Shown here in pieces: positions 1-8,263 of a DNA stretch of 38,649 nt. The position numbers and the translations under genes were made by a program. A model generated the notes under the pieces. The model searched no databases. It was not told where the DNA came from and was given only the letters and a program-made list of their open reading frames with translations. The stretch covers positions 1 to 38,649 of the forward strand of contig JAPPKD010000377.1 of the NCBI GenBank assembly GCA_028820215.1, given 5' to 3'. The DNA is from Spirochaetaceae bacterium (lineage in GTDB: Bacteria > Spirochaetota > Spirochaetia > SZUA-6 > Bin103). Numbering within the stretch: the stretch's first letter is position 1; every line of letters starts with the position of its first letter.

Positions 1-40
1 CAGGAGAACGAACGAATGGCTGCCTGACCTGTCACGCTGA

Positions 41-400
41 CGGAATGCACCCAGCCTGAAGGGGGACGTTGGGTTGCGAGCGAAGGCCGCGTATGATGCA
101 GGACAGCGTGACGCGTTGCGCGTCCTTGCTGAAGAGACGCTGCCGGCGCTGCGCGACGCCTTTGCCGCGCTGCACGCCGTGCACCGGGAGCTGTGGATGC
201 GGACCTACAAGCCGTTCGGCTGGGAGGTGCTCGATCTGCGCTACGGCGGCGCCCGGGCCAGGGTGGAAGCGGCGATCGAGCGCCTCTCCGTGTACCTGCG
301 ACGGGAGGTGGACGTGATCGAGGAGCTGGAGCAGGAACGCCTGTTCTTCGACGAGCGGTGCAATCAGTACCGGCGCATCGTCACCACCAGCTACCTGTAA
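41..400 (+). pseudogene. C-terminal remnant of a family-20 beta-N-acetylhexosaminidase-like glycosidase
   Basis: The frame is open from base 41, after a TGA at 38-40, and a TTG at 74 would give 108 residues. The sequence reads like the extreme C-terminus of GH20-type enzymes found beside LplB/YtcP permeases: KAAYDAGQRDALR, then MRTYKPFGWEVLDLRYGG, then a helical ELEQERLFF tail. Similarity seems to extend upstream of the TTG (LKGDVGLR), so the TTG is not a natural start. All three forward frames contain a stop within the first 60 bases, so the catalytic part cannot join this piece inside the window. The catalytic Asp-Glu pair is absent. I infer a 5'-truncated remnant; the family assignment comes from pattern memory of the C-terminal tail. 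Confidence 0.5.
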
Positions 401-423
401 CGTCGGAGGGAGGGTCCGGCCAC

Positions 424-1329
424 GTGCAGTCGCTGAGCAGGAGACTGGTCAAGAGCAGGACGCTGCTGCTGATGCTTCTGCCGTGCCTGGTTTTTTTCGC
501 GATCTTTCACTACTTGCCGATGTTCGGCGTCATCATCTCGTTCAAGGACTACAACCTGTTCAGGGGCGTGTTCGACAGCGACTGGGTGGGGCTCAAGCAC
601 TACCGGACGTTCTTTCAGAGCCGGGATATGTGGATCCTGGTGCGCAACACCTTTCTGCTCGGCTTCTACTCACTGGTGTTCGGATTCCCGGCGCCCATCC
701 TGCTGGCACTGTCGCTGAACGAGGTGCGTCGGCCCCGCTTCAAGCGCCTCGTGCAGACCGTCAGCTATCTGCCGCACTTTCTGTCGAACGTGATCGTGGC
801 CAGCATGGTGATCATGTTCCTGTCACCGTCCAGCGGGCTGGTCAACAAGATGATCGAGGCGCTTGGGATGGAGGCGGTGAACTTCATGGTGAAGCCGGGG
901 CTGTTCCGGCCGATCTACGTGATCTCCGGAATCTGGCAGCAGATGGGCTTTGCCGCGATCATCTATCTCGCCGCGCTGTCATCCATCCCACAGGAGCTGT
1001 ACGAGGCGGCCGAAATCGACGGCGCCGGCAGGCTGCAGCGCCTGTGGCATGTCACCCTGCCGGGCATCTCCGAGACCATCGTCATGCTGTTCATTCTGAA
1101 CACCGGGACGCTGATGACCATCGGGTTCGAGAAGGTGTTCCTGCTGTACAACCCGGCGATCTACGAGACCGCCGACATTCTGAGCACCTACGTGTACCGG
1201 ATCGGATTGGTCGGGGGCAACTTCAGCTACGCCGCGGCCATCGACATGTTCACCAGCGTGGTGGCCATGACCTTCCTCCTGATGGCAAACGCCATGAGCC
1301 GGAAGTTTGCGGGCTCAAGCCTGTGGTGA
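424..1329 (+). CDS. Sugar ABC transporter permease, LplB/YteP type
   Basis: This is an inner-membrane permease of 301 residues, the usual length for the binding-protein-dependent MalF-like family. Several hydrophobic segments are visible, the first at residues 13-35. The cytoplasmic EAA loop that docks the ATPase is at about residues 188-210 (LYEAAEIDGAG). The GTG at 424 is chosen because a GGAGGGAGG ribosome site lies at 404-412, just past the preceding stop; the open frame further upstream overlaps the glycosidase remnant and is not plausible. It overlaps the next permease by 4 bases. Family members import oligosaccharides or sugar derivatives, often with a shared MsmX-like ATPase. No ATPase or cognate binding protein for this pair is in the window. 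Confidence 0.9.
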   Translation: MQSLSRRLVKSRTLLLMLLPCLVFFAIFHYLPMFGVIISFKDYNLFRGVFDSDWVGLKHYRTFFQSRDMWILVRNTFLLGFYSLVFGFPAPILLALSLNEVRRPRFKRLVQTVSYLPHFLSNVIVASMVIMFLSPSSGLVNKMIEALGMEAVNFMVKPGLFRPIYVISGIWQQMGFAAIIYLAALSSIPQELYEAAEIDGAGRLQRLWHVTLPGISETIVMLFILNTGTLMTIGFEKVFLLYNPAIYETADILSTYVYRIGLVGGNFSYAAAIDMFTSVVAMTFLLMANAMSRKFAGSSLW

Positions 1330-2213
1330 GTCTGCGCGCCACGGGCAGGACCAGGCCCGTGCCGGCGTTCTCGATTGTCAACTCCATCCTGCTGCTGCTG
1401 GTGGTGTTCGTCACCGTGTACCCGCTTGTCTACATGATCTCGGTGTCGTTGAGCAGCAGCTTGCACGTGATGCGCGGACAGGTTACCTGGTTTCCCCGCG
1501 GCTTGACCCTGGGCATGTACAAGCTCGTGCTCACGGACCCGCGCATTCCCCGCGCGTATCTGAATACCATCACCTACGTTGTGCTGGGCACGGCCATCTC
1601 GCTGGCGATCACTTCCATGGCTGCGTACGCTCTGTCGAAGCGCCACCTGCCGTTCAACAAGGGCTTCACGATGCTCATCGTGTTCACCATGTTCTTCAAC
1701 GGCGGAATGATCCCCACGTTCCTGGTAGTTCGCTCGCTGGGGATCATGGATTCCATATGGGCAATGGTGCTGCCGCAGGCCGTCAGCGCATGGCTGCTGT
1801 GGGTGATGCGCACCTACGTGAGCGGTCTGCCGGAGGAAATGGAAGATGCGGCACGGATCGACGGGCTGCGCGACTTCGGCATCTTCGTCTACATCGTGCT
1901 GCCGCTGTCGCGGGCGGCGCTGGCTGCCATCGGTCTGTTCTATGCGGTGGCCTTGTGGAACAACTTCCTGCTGCCGCTGCTGTATCTGCGGGAGTCAGAC
2001 CTGTTCCCGCTGCAGGTGATCCTGCGCAACCTGGTCATCATGGAAAGCTTCGAGATGGCGGTGACCGCCACGGTCGGGGTGGAGGGGATGGTCATCATCG
2101 ACTCCCTGAAGTACGCGGCCATCACGGTCTGCACGCTGCCGATCATCATGGTGTACCCGCTGCTGCAGAAGCACTTCACCAAGGGCGTCATGATCGGCGC
2201 GGTGAAGGGCTGA
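1326..2213 (+). CDS. Sugar ABC transporter permease, YtcP/MalG type
   Basis: This second permease of 295 residues pairs with the preceding LplB-like protein. The N-terminal membrane segment is at about residues 15-35, the EAA loop at about residues 168-190 (EEMEDAARIDGLRDFG), and the C-terminal signature QKHFTKGVMIGAVKG is typical of YtcP-like permeases. The GTG at 1326 overlaps the previous stop as GTGA; a GTG at 1323 is also possible. The two permeases are therefore probably translationally coupled and form a heterodimer. The open frame extends far upstream, but inside the first permease gene it is only a shadow. The substrate is unknown; the adjacent glycosidase remnant suggests a glycan or amino sugar, which is inference. 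Confidence 0.9.
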   Translation: MSLRATGRTRPVPAFSIVNSILLLLVVFVTVYPLVYMISVSLSSSLHVMRGQVTWFPRGLTLGMYKLVLTDPRIPRAYLNTITYVVLGTAISLAITSMAAYALSKRHLPFNKGFTMLIVFTMFFNGGMIPTFLVVRSLGIMDSIWAMVLPQAVSAWLLWVMRTYVSGLPEEMEDAARIDGLRDFGIFVYIVLPLSRAALAAIGLFYAVALWNNFLLPLLYLRESDLFPLQVILRNLVIMESFEMAVTATVGVEGMVIIDSLKYAAITVCTLPIIMVYPLLQKHFTKGVMIGAVKG

Positions 2214-2229
2214 GGCCACCGGCGGCGAG

Positions 2230-2922
2230 GTGCGCATCTGGGACGTCCATCCCGGTTACCTGAACCGGGACAGCCTGCTGGGCGAGCACCGCGAGCTGCA
2301 CGGCGTCGCCGCGATCCTCTCCCAGGGTCTGAAGGGCTATGCCGTGCATCCGGAGACGCGGCGGTGGGCCGGCCTGGGCTGGGCGCTACGTCAGCGGCAC
2401 CGGCTGCTAGCGGCAGAAATGGCCTTCCGCAGCTACCGGGACCGGACGCCGGTGCGGCTGCGCTCGGAGCACGGACGCTGGCCGGAGCGATTCCTCGATC
2501 CGCCCGGCCGGCAGTTCGAGCTGCTCGCCGGCAAGTACCACGGCGGGGAGCCGGGCCGCATCCCGCTGCCGCGCACGTCACACGAGCTCTGGGCGCAGCA
2601 CAAGTACTCGGTCCTGGCACGCTCGCAGGCGGTGTACCGCGGCCTGGGACGGCGGGTGGCCGGCCTGCGAGGACGGGACGGCTTCGACGAGCTGGCGCTG
2701 GAGCTGACCACGCTGCTGCGCGAACCGCCCGATCCGGGCAACCTCAGGAACGCCGTCCAGCACCTGTGGGGATACTTCGACTTCAGCACGCCGAAGGAGT
2801 TCGCCGAGCCCGTGTCACTCCGCAGAGCCTTCGGCGCCGTGCAGCGCCGCTGCCGGAGCGAGCATCAGCCCTACCTGCTGTCGCAGACGGCGCTCACCGA
2901 GCTCGCCGTGTGGCTCGCCTGA
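2230..2922 (+). CDS. Pyrimidine-dimer glycosylase-like / DUF1722 (YbgA-like) fusion protein
   Basis: The protein has 230 residues and two recognisable parts. Residues 1-75 resemble the Pyr_excise family (T4 endonuclease V): MRIWDVHP, then LLGEHREL, where Glu22 aligns with the catalytic Glu23 of the T4 enzyme, then a GYAVHPETRRW and RHRLLAAEM helix. Residues 118-230 resemble DUF1722, the domain of E. coli YbgA: QHKYSVLARS, a NAVQHLWGYF helix and the C-terminal YLLSQTAL. In E. coli ybgA lies next to the photolyase gene phr, so joining to a repair-like domain is suggestive. The T4 nucleophile is the N-terminal threonine; here residue 2 is arginine, so activity is uncertain. The start is GTG at 2230 with a weak purine-rich leader. 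Confidence 0.65.
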   Translation: MRIWDVHPGYLNRDSLLGEHRELHGVAAILSQGLKGYAVHPETRRWAGLGWALRQRHRLLAAEMAFRSYRDRTPVRLRSEHGRWPERFLDPPGRQFELLAGKYHGGEPGRIPLPRTSHELWAQHKYSVLARSQAVYRGLGRRVAGLRGRDGFDELALELTTLLREPPDPGNLRNAVQHLWGYFDFSTPKEFAEPVSLRRAFGAVQRRCRSEHQPYLLSQTALTELAVWLA

Positions 2923-2926
2923 CCCC

Positions 2927-3550
2927 ATGACCGGTACGCCGGACGCCGACGCCTCGCCTTTCTGGGAACGGACCTACCGGAACGACAGAGCCGATACCTT
3001 CGGTCGTCCCAGCTCCGAGATCGTGTCGCTATCAGAACGACTTCCGGCAGGGGCGTGCGTCCTGGACGCGGGTTGCGGCGAGGGCCGCAACGCTCGATTC
3101 CTGGCCGCTCGCGGGTTTCAGGTGGACGCCTTCGACGTCTCGGCGGCGGGGATCGACAAGCTCACCCGCATGGCTGCCGCGGACGGAGTGCACGTCAACG
3201 CATGGGCCGAGGACCTGAACACCTTCGAGTTCTCGCGCGGCTACGACCTCATCATTTCTCACGGGGTCCTTCACCTGCTTGAACGGGACGCGTGGTCGCG
3301 GGTGATCGTTCAGATGAAGGACCATACCCGGCCCGGTGGCGTCAACGTCGTAGCGGTGTTCACCGATGAGATCCCGCCTCCTGATGACTTGGCACCATTC
3401 GTTCGAGGGCTGTTCGAAGAGGGAGAGCTGGCCAGGATCTACGCGGATTGGCGTCAAGAACAAGCCACGTCGTACGTATTGGAGGACGAGCATCCCGGCG
3501 GAGTCCGCCACCGTCACGCCATAGACAAGGTCGTCGCCTGGAAGGAGTGA
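2927..3550 (+). CDS. SAM-dependent methyltransferase, TehB-like
   Basis: This class I methyltransferase has 207 residues. After a short N-terminus (FWERTYRND) comes the SAM-binding glycine motif VLDAGCGEGRNARFLA at about residues 43-58, the acidic end of strand 2 (VDAFDVS), and the post-strand-4 segment DLIISHGVLHLL. The order and the FWERTY-type start resemble TehB and related cytosolic small-molecule methyltransferases; the substrate cannot be told. ATG at 2927 follows the previous stop by 4 bases, suggesting co-transcription with the repair-like fusion gene. The last 37 bases overlap the end of the convergent oligopeptidase gene. Confidence 0.8.
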   Translation: MTGTPDADASPFWERTYRNDRADTFGRPSSEIVSLSERLPAGACVLDAGCGEGRNARFLAARGFQVDAFDVSAAGIDKLTRMAAADGVHVNAWAEDLNTFEFSRGYDLIISHGVLHLLERDAWSRVIVQMKDHTRPGGVNVVAVFTDEIPPPDDLAPFVRGLFEEGELARIYADWRQEQATSYVLEDEHPGGVRHRHAIDKVVAWKE

Positions 3551-5622
3551 AAGGAGGTTCGCAACGCCCACAACACGAAGGCGTACTCCTCGGCTACCTC
3601 GTACAGCGAGTCGAAGCGCCCCGAGGCGCCGCTGTGACCGGCGCCCATGTTGGTCTTCAGCACCAGCGGGTTGTCGTCTTCCTTGATCGTGCGCAGCTTC
3701 GCCACGTACTTCGCCGGTTCCCAGTAGGTCACCCGCCAGTCATGCAGGCTGCCGGTCACGAACATGGCCGGATAGCGCCCAGTCTCGAGCTGGTCGTAGG
3801 GCGAGTACGAGCGTATGAACTCGAAGGCTTCCTTGTCCTCGATGGGATTCCCCCACTCCGACCACTCGCTCGGGGTCAAGGCCAGCGACGTGTCGAGCAT
3901 GGTGTTCAGCACATCCACGAAGGGCACGTGCGCGACGGCCGCTCCCCACAGTCCGGGCGCCTGGTTGACGGCCGCACCCACCAGCTCGCCGCCGGCGCTG
4001 CGGCCGGCGATGGCGATCCGGCCCGGAGCTGTAAGGCCATCGGCGATGAGATGTCGGGCGACGTCCACGAAGTCGTTGAACGTGTTGGTGCGGCGGTCGA
4101 GCTTGCCGGACTCGTACCAGTGACGGCCCAGCTCGTCGCCGCCGCGCACGTGCGCGATGGCGAAGATCATGCCGCGGTCCAGCAGCGACAGGCGTGACGG
4201 CGAGAAAAACGACGGCACGGCGTTGCCGTACGCGCCATATCCGTACAGATAGAGCGGGGCGGTCCCGTCTCTCGGTGTTCCCTTGCGGTACACGATGGAG
4301 ACCGGAACGCGCACGCCGTCTCGCGCCGGAGCCATCGCGCGCTCGGTCACGTACGACGACGGGTCGTACCCGCTGGGGATCCGTTGCACCTTGCGCTCCC
4401 GCAGGGCGCCGGTTTCCAGGTCGCAGTCGAACACGGTGTTCGGTGTGACCAGCGACGTGTAGTGGAGCCGAACGGTGCGCGCCTGGAACTCCTTGTTGGC
4501 ACCGATCTCGACGCTGTACGAAGACTCCGGAAACCGGACGTGGGAACTCGTCCCGGCCCGATCGATCAGACGGATCTGATCGAGTCCGTCCAGTCGTTCC
4601 TGCACGGCGATGAAGTCCGCGAAGGCGGCGAAGTGCCGGATGTAGCGCTGGCCCGAGCCGGCTACGAGCGTCTGCCATGCGGACTCGGAGGGATCGTCAT
4701 CAGGCGCGGTGACCAGGCGGGCATTCTTGTGGGTGTCGTTGGTCTTGATGACGAACCGGTCGCCCTGGTGATCGACGTGGTACTCGTGTCCGGTGCGGCG
4801 CGCCGAGACGACGCGCGGTTCCCGGAACGGCTCGGCCGCCGGGATCAGGTACACCTCGGCGGTCTCGTGATCGCTTGAGTGGATCACCACGTAGTCCTTC
4901 GACGCGGTCGCAGAAATACCGACGAAGAAGCGCGCGTCCGCTTCCTCGTAGACAACCTGGTCAGACGCTGCCGGCTCACCGATGGCGTGCCGGCGCACCT
5001 GAAACGCCCGCCCGTGCCTGTCCACGACGGTGTAGAAGAGCACCGAGTCGTCCGCGGCCCATACGATGCGGCCCTGGGCGTCGTGGATGACGTCGCCGAG
5101 CAGCTCCCCCGTGGCGAGGTCCTTGACGCGCAGCGTGAAGCGCTCGGCGACCGACGTGTCGGTGCTGTAGGCCAGCAGCCGGGCGTCGTTGGATACGGCA
5201 AGCGCGCCGAGCTGGAAAAAGGGGCCGCCGCTGGCCAGCGACGGCTCGTCGAGGATGATGCGTGCGGCATCGGTCGGCCCGAGCTCGGCGCCGGGGTCCC
5301 GCGCTGGCCAACGCGACCAGATGCGGTACTGGCCTCCCTCGAAACGGGCTTGGTAATAGAACGGACCATCCTGGAGCGGAACCTCCGCGTCATCCGGTTG
5401 TTCGCGGGCCTTGAGCTCCTGGTATATCGCCTCGACCAACGCGCGGCGCGGGGCCATGATCGTCTCGAAGTAGGAATTCTCGGCCTTCAGGTACGCGAGC
5501 ACGTGCTCGTCTTCTACCTTCGGGAAGCGGTCATCCTTCAGCCAACGATACGGATCCCCCACGGTTATCCCGTGGACGGTGTAGGACGATGGTCGCGCTT
5601 CTGCTTCTGGCGGCCAGCTCAG
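3514..5622 (-). CDS. ptrB: Oligopeptidase B (prolyl oligopeptidase family, S9A)
   Basis: This cytosolic serine peptidase of the S9A family cleaves short peptides after basic residues in characterised members. A beta-propeller half is followed by the alpha/beta hydrolase. The catalytic Ser lies in GRSAGG, the Asp in TGSLHDWRVTYW and the His in MGAGHSGASGR; the family marker YGYGAYG is also present. The first ATG/GTG candidate (GTG 5562) would begin at GDPYRWL and cut off the conserved leader PPEAEARPSSYTVHG, which is in frame upstream. No ATG, GTG or TTG precedes that leader closely, but a CTG at 5622 overlaps the preceding stop as CTGA and has GGAG 8 bases upstream. I therefore propose a CTG start and 702 residues, a normal length. 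It is probably coupled to the small membrane protein upstream. Confidence 0.9.
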   Translation of the reverse strand: MSWPPEAEARPSSYTVHGITVGDPYRWLKDDRFPKVEDEHVLAYLKAENSYFETIMAPRRALVEAIYQELKAREQPDDAEVPLQDGPFYYQARFEGGQYRIWSRWPARDPGAELGPTDAARIILDEPSLASGGPFFQLGALAVSNDARLLAYSTDTSVAERFTLRVKDLATGELLGDVIHDAQGRIVWAADDSVLFYTVVDRHGRAFQVRRHAIGEPAASDQVVYEEADARFFVGISATASKDYVVIHSSDHETAEVYLIPAAEPFREPRVVSARRTGHEYHVDHQGDRFVIKTNDTHKNARLVTAPDDDPSESAWQTLVAGSGQRYIRHFAAFADFIAVQERLDGLDQIRLIDRAGTSSHVRFPESSYSVEIGANKEFQARTVRLHYTSLVTPNTVFDCDLETGALRERKVQRIPSGYDPSSYVTERAMAPARDGVRVPVSIVYRKGTPRDGTAPLYLYGYGAYGNAVPSFFSPSRLSLLDRGMIFAIAHVRGGDELGRHWYESGKLDRRTNTFNDFVDVARHLIADGLTAPGRIAIAGRSAGGELVGAAVNQAPGLWGAAVAHVPFVDVLNTMLDTSLALTPSEWSEWGNPIEDKEAFEFIRSYSPYDQLETGRYPAMFVTGSLHDWRVTYWEPAKYVAKLRTIKEDDNPLVLKTNMGAGHSGASGRFDSLYEVAEEYAFVLWALRTSFHSFQATTLSMA

Positions 5623-6071
5623 ACAAGTGGCTCCAATTCTTCTTGGCCGTACTTGGTGAGCAGCGAAGGAATTACGTACACCGTGTTTCCGCTCTTTGTC
5701 GCACGCAACTCCACGTGACCCTTGTCTACCATCTGGTCAAGCTGCTTTCTGGCTCGATCGAGCTTGCACTCGGCTTCCATGGCTACGTCGGCAGAGGATA
5801 CCATACCGTCGTTCTTCCTTGCCGCAGAGAGAACCGCAATATCCAGATTCCTGACCTTCTTATTTGAGTTCTTTTTCTGCCTCTTTCTTGCTACATCCAG
5901 GCTCTCATAAACGGCTGATTTTACGCTAAAGTCCTTTAGGAGAAGGCGGCCAACACCGAGGACGCCTACAATAATCCCGCCCCACAGCAGCACTTTGCCA
6001 GCGACACCAATAAGGAACAGGAACAGGAAACTTCCGAAGACAGCTAGCAACACGATGCCGATCGTCTTCAT
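5619..6071 (-). CDS. Small membrane-anchored winged-helix protein
   Basis: The protein has 150 residues from ATG 6071; a GTG at 6095 would add 8. Residues 1-45 form two closely spaced hydrophobic segments (IGIVLLAVFGSFLFLFLIGVAG and LLWGGIIVGVLGVGRLLL). A basic linker with KKNSNKK follows. Residues 75-150 look like a winged-helix fold: an LDIAVLSAARK helix, a VSSADVAMEAECKLDRARKQLDQMVDKG recognition region, and the wing VELRATKSGNTVYVIP. The base composition here is clearly lower in GC than in neighbouring genes. The gene sits just upstream of oligopeptidase B with a 4-base overlap. I do not recognise a named family. A membrane-tethered regulator or adaptor is one reading, but DNA binding is not shown. 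Confidence 0.65.
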   Translation of the reverse strand: MKTIGIVLLAVFGSFLFLFLIGVAGKVLLWGGIIVGVLGVGRLLLKDFSVKSAVYESLDVARKRQKKNSNKKVRNLDIAVLSAARKNDGMVSSADVAMEAECKLDRARKQLDQMVDKGHVELRATKSGNTVYVIPSLLTKYGQEELEPLV

Positions 6072-6254
6072 ACACAGCGATTGTGGGCAAAACACGCGAA
6101 AGCGGTCAAGGAGCGCCTCGTGCCGGCAAATGGGGCAGAGCGTATTCGGACGCCTCCGCAGTGCTGTCGGGGCATGATCAGGCAGTACCCGTCGGAGGGT
6201 CCATCGACTTGGAGCCCGGACCGGTCGACCTGTCCAGCGATCGGCGTCTCCGGC

Positions 6255-7289
6255 TCAGCTCTCGATCGCCAGGATCTCGCGGCCCAGGCGCATGGAGCGC
6301 GCGGCGTCGGCGACCGTGCACTCGGGCGGAGTCTCGCCGCGGACGATCGCGGCGAACAGGCGCAACTCGGGCGCGTAGCCCCAGCGCTCGAACTGCGAGG
6401 TCGCCGCGGTCGGCAGACTGCTCATCGCGTCCCAGCGAGCGACCGTGGACACGTCCGGGCCCGGGGCGCTGCCCCCGGTTGACGGCGCGGGCATCTCCGC
6501 CCTGCCCTCGTAGCTCTTGCCGGCGGTCAGGGTGACCTGCTCGAAGTCGCTGCAGCGCAGCATGCCGGTCTCCGACTGCCACTCGATGCAGCACCAGCGG
6601 CCCAGGATGTGCATGTGGTTGGAGGCCTCCAGGATGGCGATGCACGTCGCGCCGCCGCGGGCGCCGGCGCCGTCGAAAGTAGCCACGTAGTAGAAGCGGC
6701 CGCCCGCCTCCGCCTTGCGCACGTGGGGCCGGGACAGCCGGCCGGCGAGGTAGGCCAGCAGGTCGGCGGCGTGCACGACGTAGTGCTGGAGGAACTCGTC
6801 GCCGTCCTCGGCCCCGCCCAACCACCAGCGCACCGACACCATCCGCGGCGGCGCGAACTGCCCGCCGTCGATGAGCGAGCGCGCCCGCCGCACGCCGGCC
6901 GTGTAGCGGTAGTTGAAGCCCACCTGCACGTGCACGCCCGCAGCGGCCGCCGCCGCGGCCAGCTCCTCGGCCTGCCCGGCGGTGGGCGCCGGCGGCTTCT
7001 CCATCCACACCGGGTAGCCCATGGCGACCAGCTCGCGCCCGACCTCGAAGTGCCCCTCCGGTCCGGTGACCACCAGCACCGCCTCCAGGTCCTCCGCCTC
7101 GCACATCGCCCGGTAGTCGGTGTACACGGACTTCGCGCCGAAGCGGCGGGCGTAGCGCTCGGCGCGCTCGCGTTCCAGGTCGCAGGTGGCGACCAGCTCG
7201 ATGCCGGCGAGCTGCAGCGACGGATAGATGCGCTCGCCGCCGTGGCGGCCGCAGCCGACGAACCCGACCCTTACCCGCTTGGACGACAT
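6255..7289 (-). CDS. Gfo/Idh/MocA family NAD(P)-dependent oxidoreductase
   Basis: The 344-residue protein has an N-terminal Rossmann fold (VGFVGCGRHGG, residues 8-18) and the family lysine motif MEKPPAPT at about residue 95. A C-terminal alpha/beta substrate domain carries the HAADLLAYL segment, with the His expected near the active site. Family members oxidise or reduce a hydroxyl on sugars, inositols or related compounds. The gene is divergent from the TIM-barrel gene, with only 26 bases between starts, so the two probably share a compact promoter region and work on related substrates. Substrate unknown. Confidence 0.88.
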   Translation of the reverse strand: MSSKRVRVGFVGCGRHGGERIYPSLQLAGIELVATCDLERERAERYARRFGAKSVYTDYRAMCEAEDLEAVLVVTGPEGHFEVGRELVAMGYPVWMEKPPAPTAGQAEELAAAAAAAGVHVQVGFNYRYTAGVRRARSLIDGGQFAPPRMVSVRWWLGGAEDGDEFLQHYVVHAADLLAYLAGRLSRPHVRKAEAGGRFYYVATFDGAGARGGATCIAILEASNHMHILGRWCCIEWQSETGMLRCSDFEQVTLTAGKSYEGRAEMPAPSTGGSAPGPDVSTVARWDAMSSLPTAATSQFERWGYAPELRLFAAIVRGETPPECTVADAARSMRLGREILAIES

Positions 7290-7315
7290 GGAGCCGGAGG
7301 ATACCCTCGATCGGC

Positions 7316-8245
7316 ATGATCCGCCTTGGCAGCAAACTCGCCCCTCCGGGCTCCGAGCCCGCCGGCCCCGACCGCGGCATCGGCCGCTCGCACGCCATTC
7401 ACGTCGAGGACCTCGACGCCTTCGCCCGCCTGCACCGCGAGAAGGGCTACCGCGCCGCCTACTGCCCGCCGGTGTCGATCGGAGATGCCGAGCGCCTGCG
7501 CGACATCCGCCGCGCCTTCGAGGCGCAGGACGTGCTGATCGCCGAGGTCGGCGCGTGGCACAACCCGCTGCACCCCGATCCGCGGGAGGCGGCGGCCGAG
7601 CGGCAGCGGCTGGCCGAGGGGCTGGCGGTGGCCGAGGAGGTAGGCGCGCGCTGCGCGATCAGCCTGATCGGCTCGCTGGTCACCGCGGACGCCAAGATCT
7701 GGCACGAGCGCAACATCGGCGACGAGGCCTTCGACGCCGCGGTCGAGGTGGCGCGCGCGATCATCGACGAGGTGCGCCCGCGCCGCGCGTCGCTGGTGTT
7801 CGAGATCTACCCGTTCAGCGTCAACGACACGCCGGCCAACATCCACCGCCTGCTCGACGCCGTCGACCGCGACCGCTTCGGCGCGCACATGGACCTGGTG
7901 AACCTGGTCAACTGCCCGCGCGCCTACTTCGGCAACGCCGCGATCCTGGCCGAGAGCCTGAGGCTGTTCGGCGACCGCATCGTCTCCGCCCACGCCAAGG
8001 ACGTCGCCATGGCGCGCGGCGAGGGGCGGTCGATGAGCGCGGCGATCTCCGTGGTCCTGGAAGAGACGCGGCCCGGCCTGGGCGGCATCGACTACGCCGC
8101 CTATCTGCGCGGCCTGCATGGGCTGCCGCACACGGTGCCGCTGATGCTCGAGCACCTGGAGGACCAAATCGCCTACGACGCGGCGGCCGAGTACCTACGA
8201 GGCGTGGCCGCCGCGGAAGGGATCGACCTGGAGGCGTCCGGGTAG
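7316..8245 (+). CDS. Sugar phosphate isomerase/epimerase-like TIM-barrel protein
   Basis: The 309-residue protein belongs to the xylose-isomerase-like TIM barrel superfamily (AP_endonuc_2 fold). Visible strand ends carry metal-ligand candidates: EVGAWHNP, VFEIYPFSVND with its Glu, GAHMDLVNLVN with His and Asp, and SAHAKDV. The C-terminus LMLEHLED supplies a last glutamate. Such proteins isomerise, epimerise or dehydrate sugars and are frequent partners of Gfo/Idh/MocA enzymes, which flank this one on both sides. The start ATG follows a GGAGG that is rather far upstream (about 17 bases). The exact reaction cannot be predicted. Confidence 0.8.
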   Translation: MIRLGSKLAPPGSEPAGPDRGIGRSHAIHVEDLDAFARLHREKGYRAAYCPPVSIGDAERLRDIRRAFEAQDVLIAEVGAWHNPLHPDPREAAAERQRLAEGLAVAEEVGARCAISLIGSLVTADAKIWHERNIGDEAFDAAVEVARAIIDEVRPRRASLVFEIYPFSVNDTPANIHRLLDAVDRDRFGAHMDLVNLVNCPRAYFGNAAILAESLRLFGDRIVSAHAKDVAMARGEGRSMSAAISVVLEETRPGLGGIDYAAYLRGLHGLPHTVPLMLEHLEDQIAYDAAAEYLRGVAAAEGIDLEASG

Positions 8246-8263
8246 GTCGGGCGCGGGCGCGCG

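Noticed and set aside
483..1322. Upstream extension of the second permease reading frame
   Set aside because: It lies wholly inside the first permease in another frame and has no membrane segments; GTG 1326 gives the normal family length.
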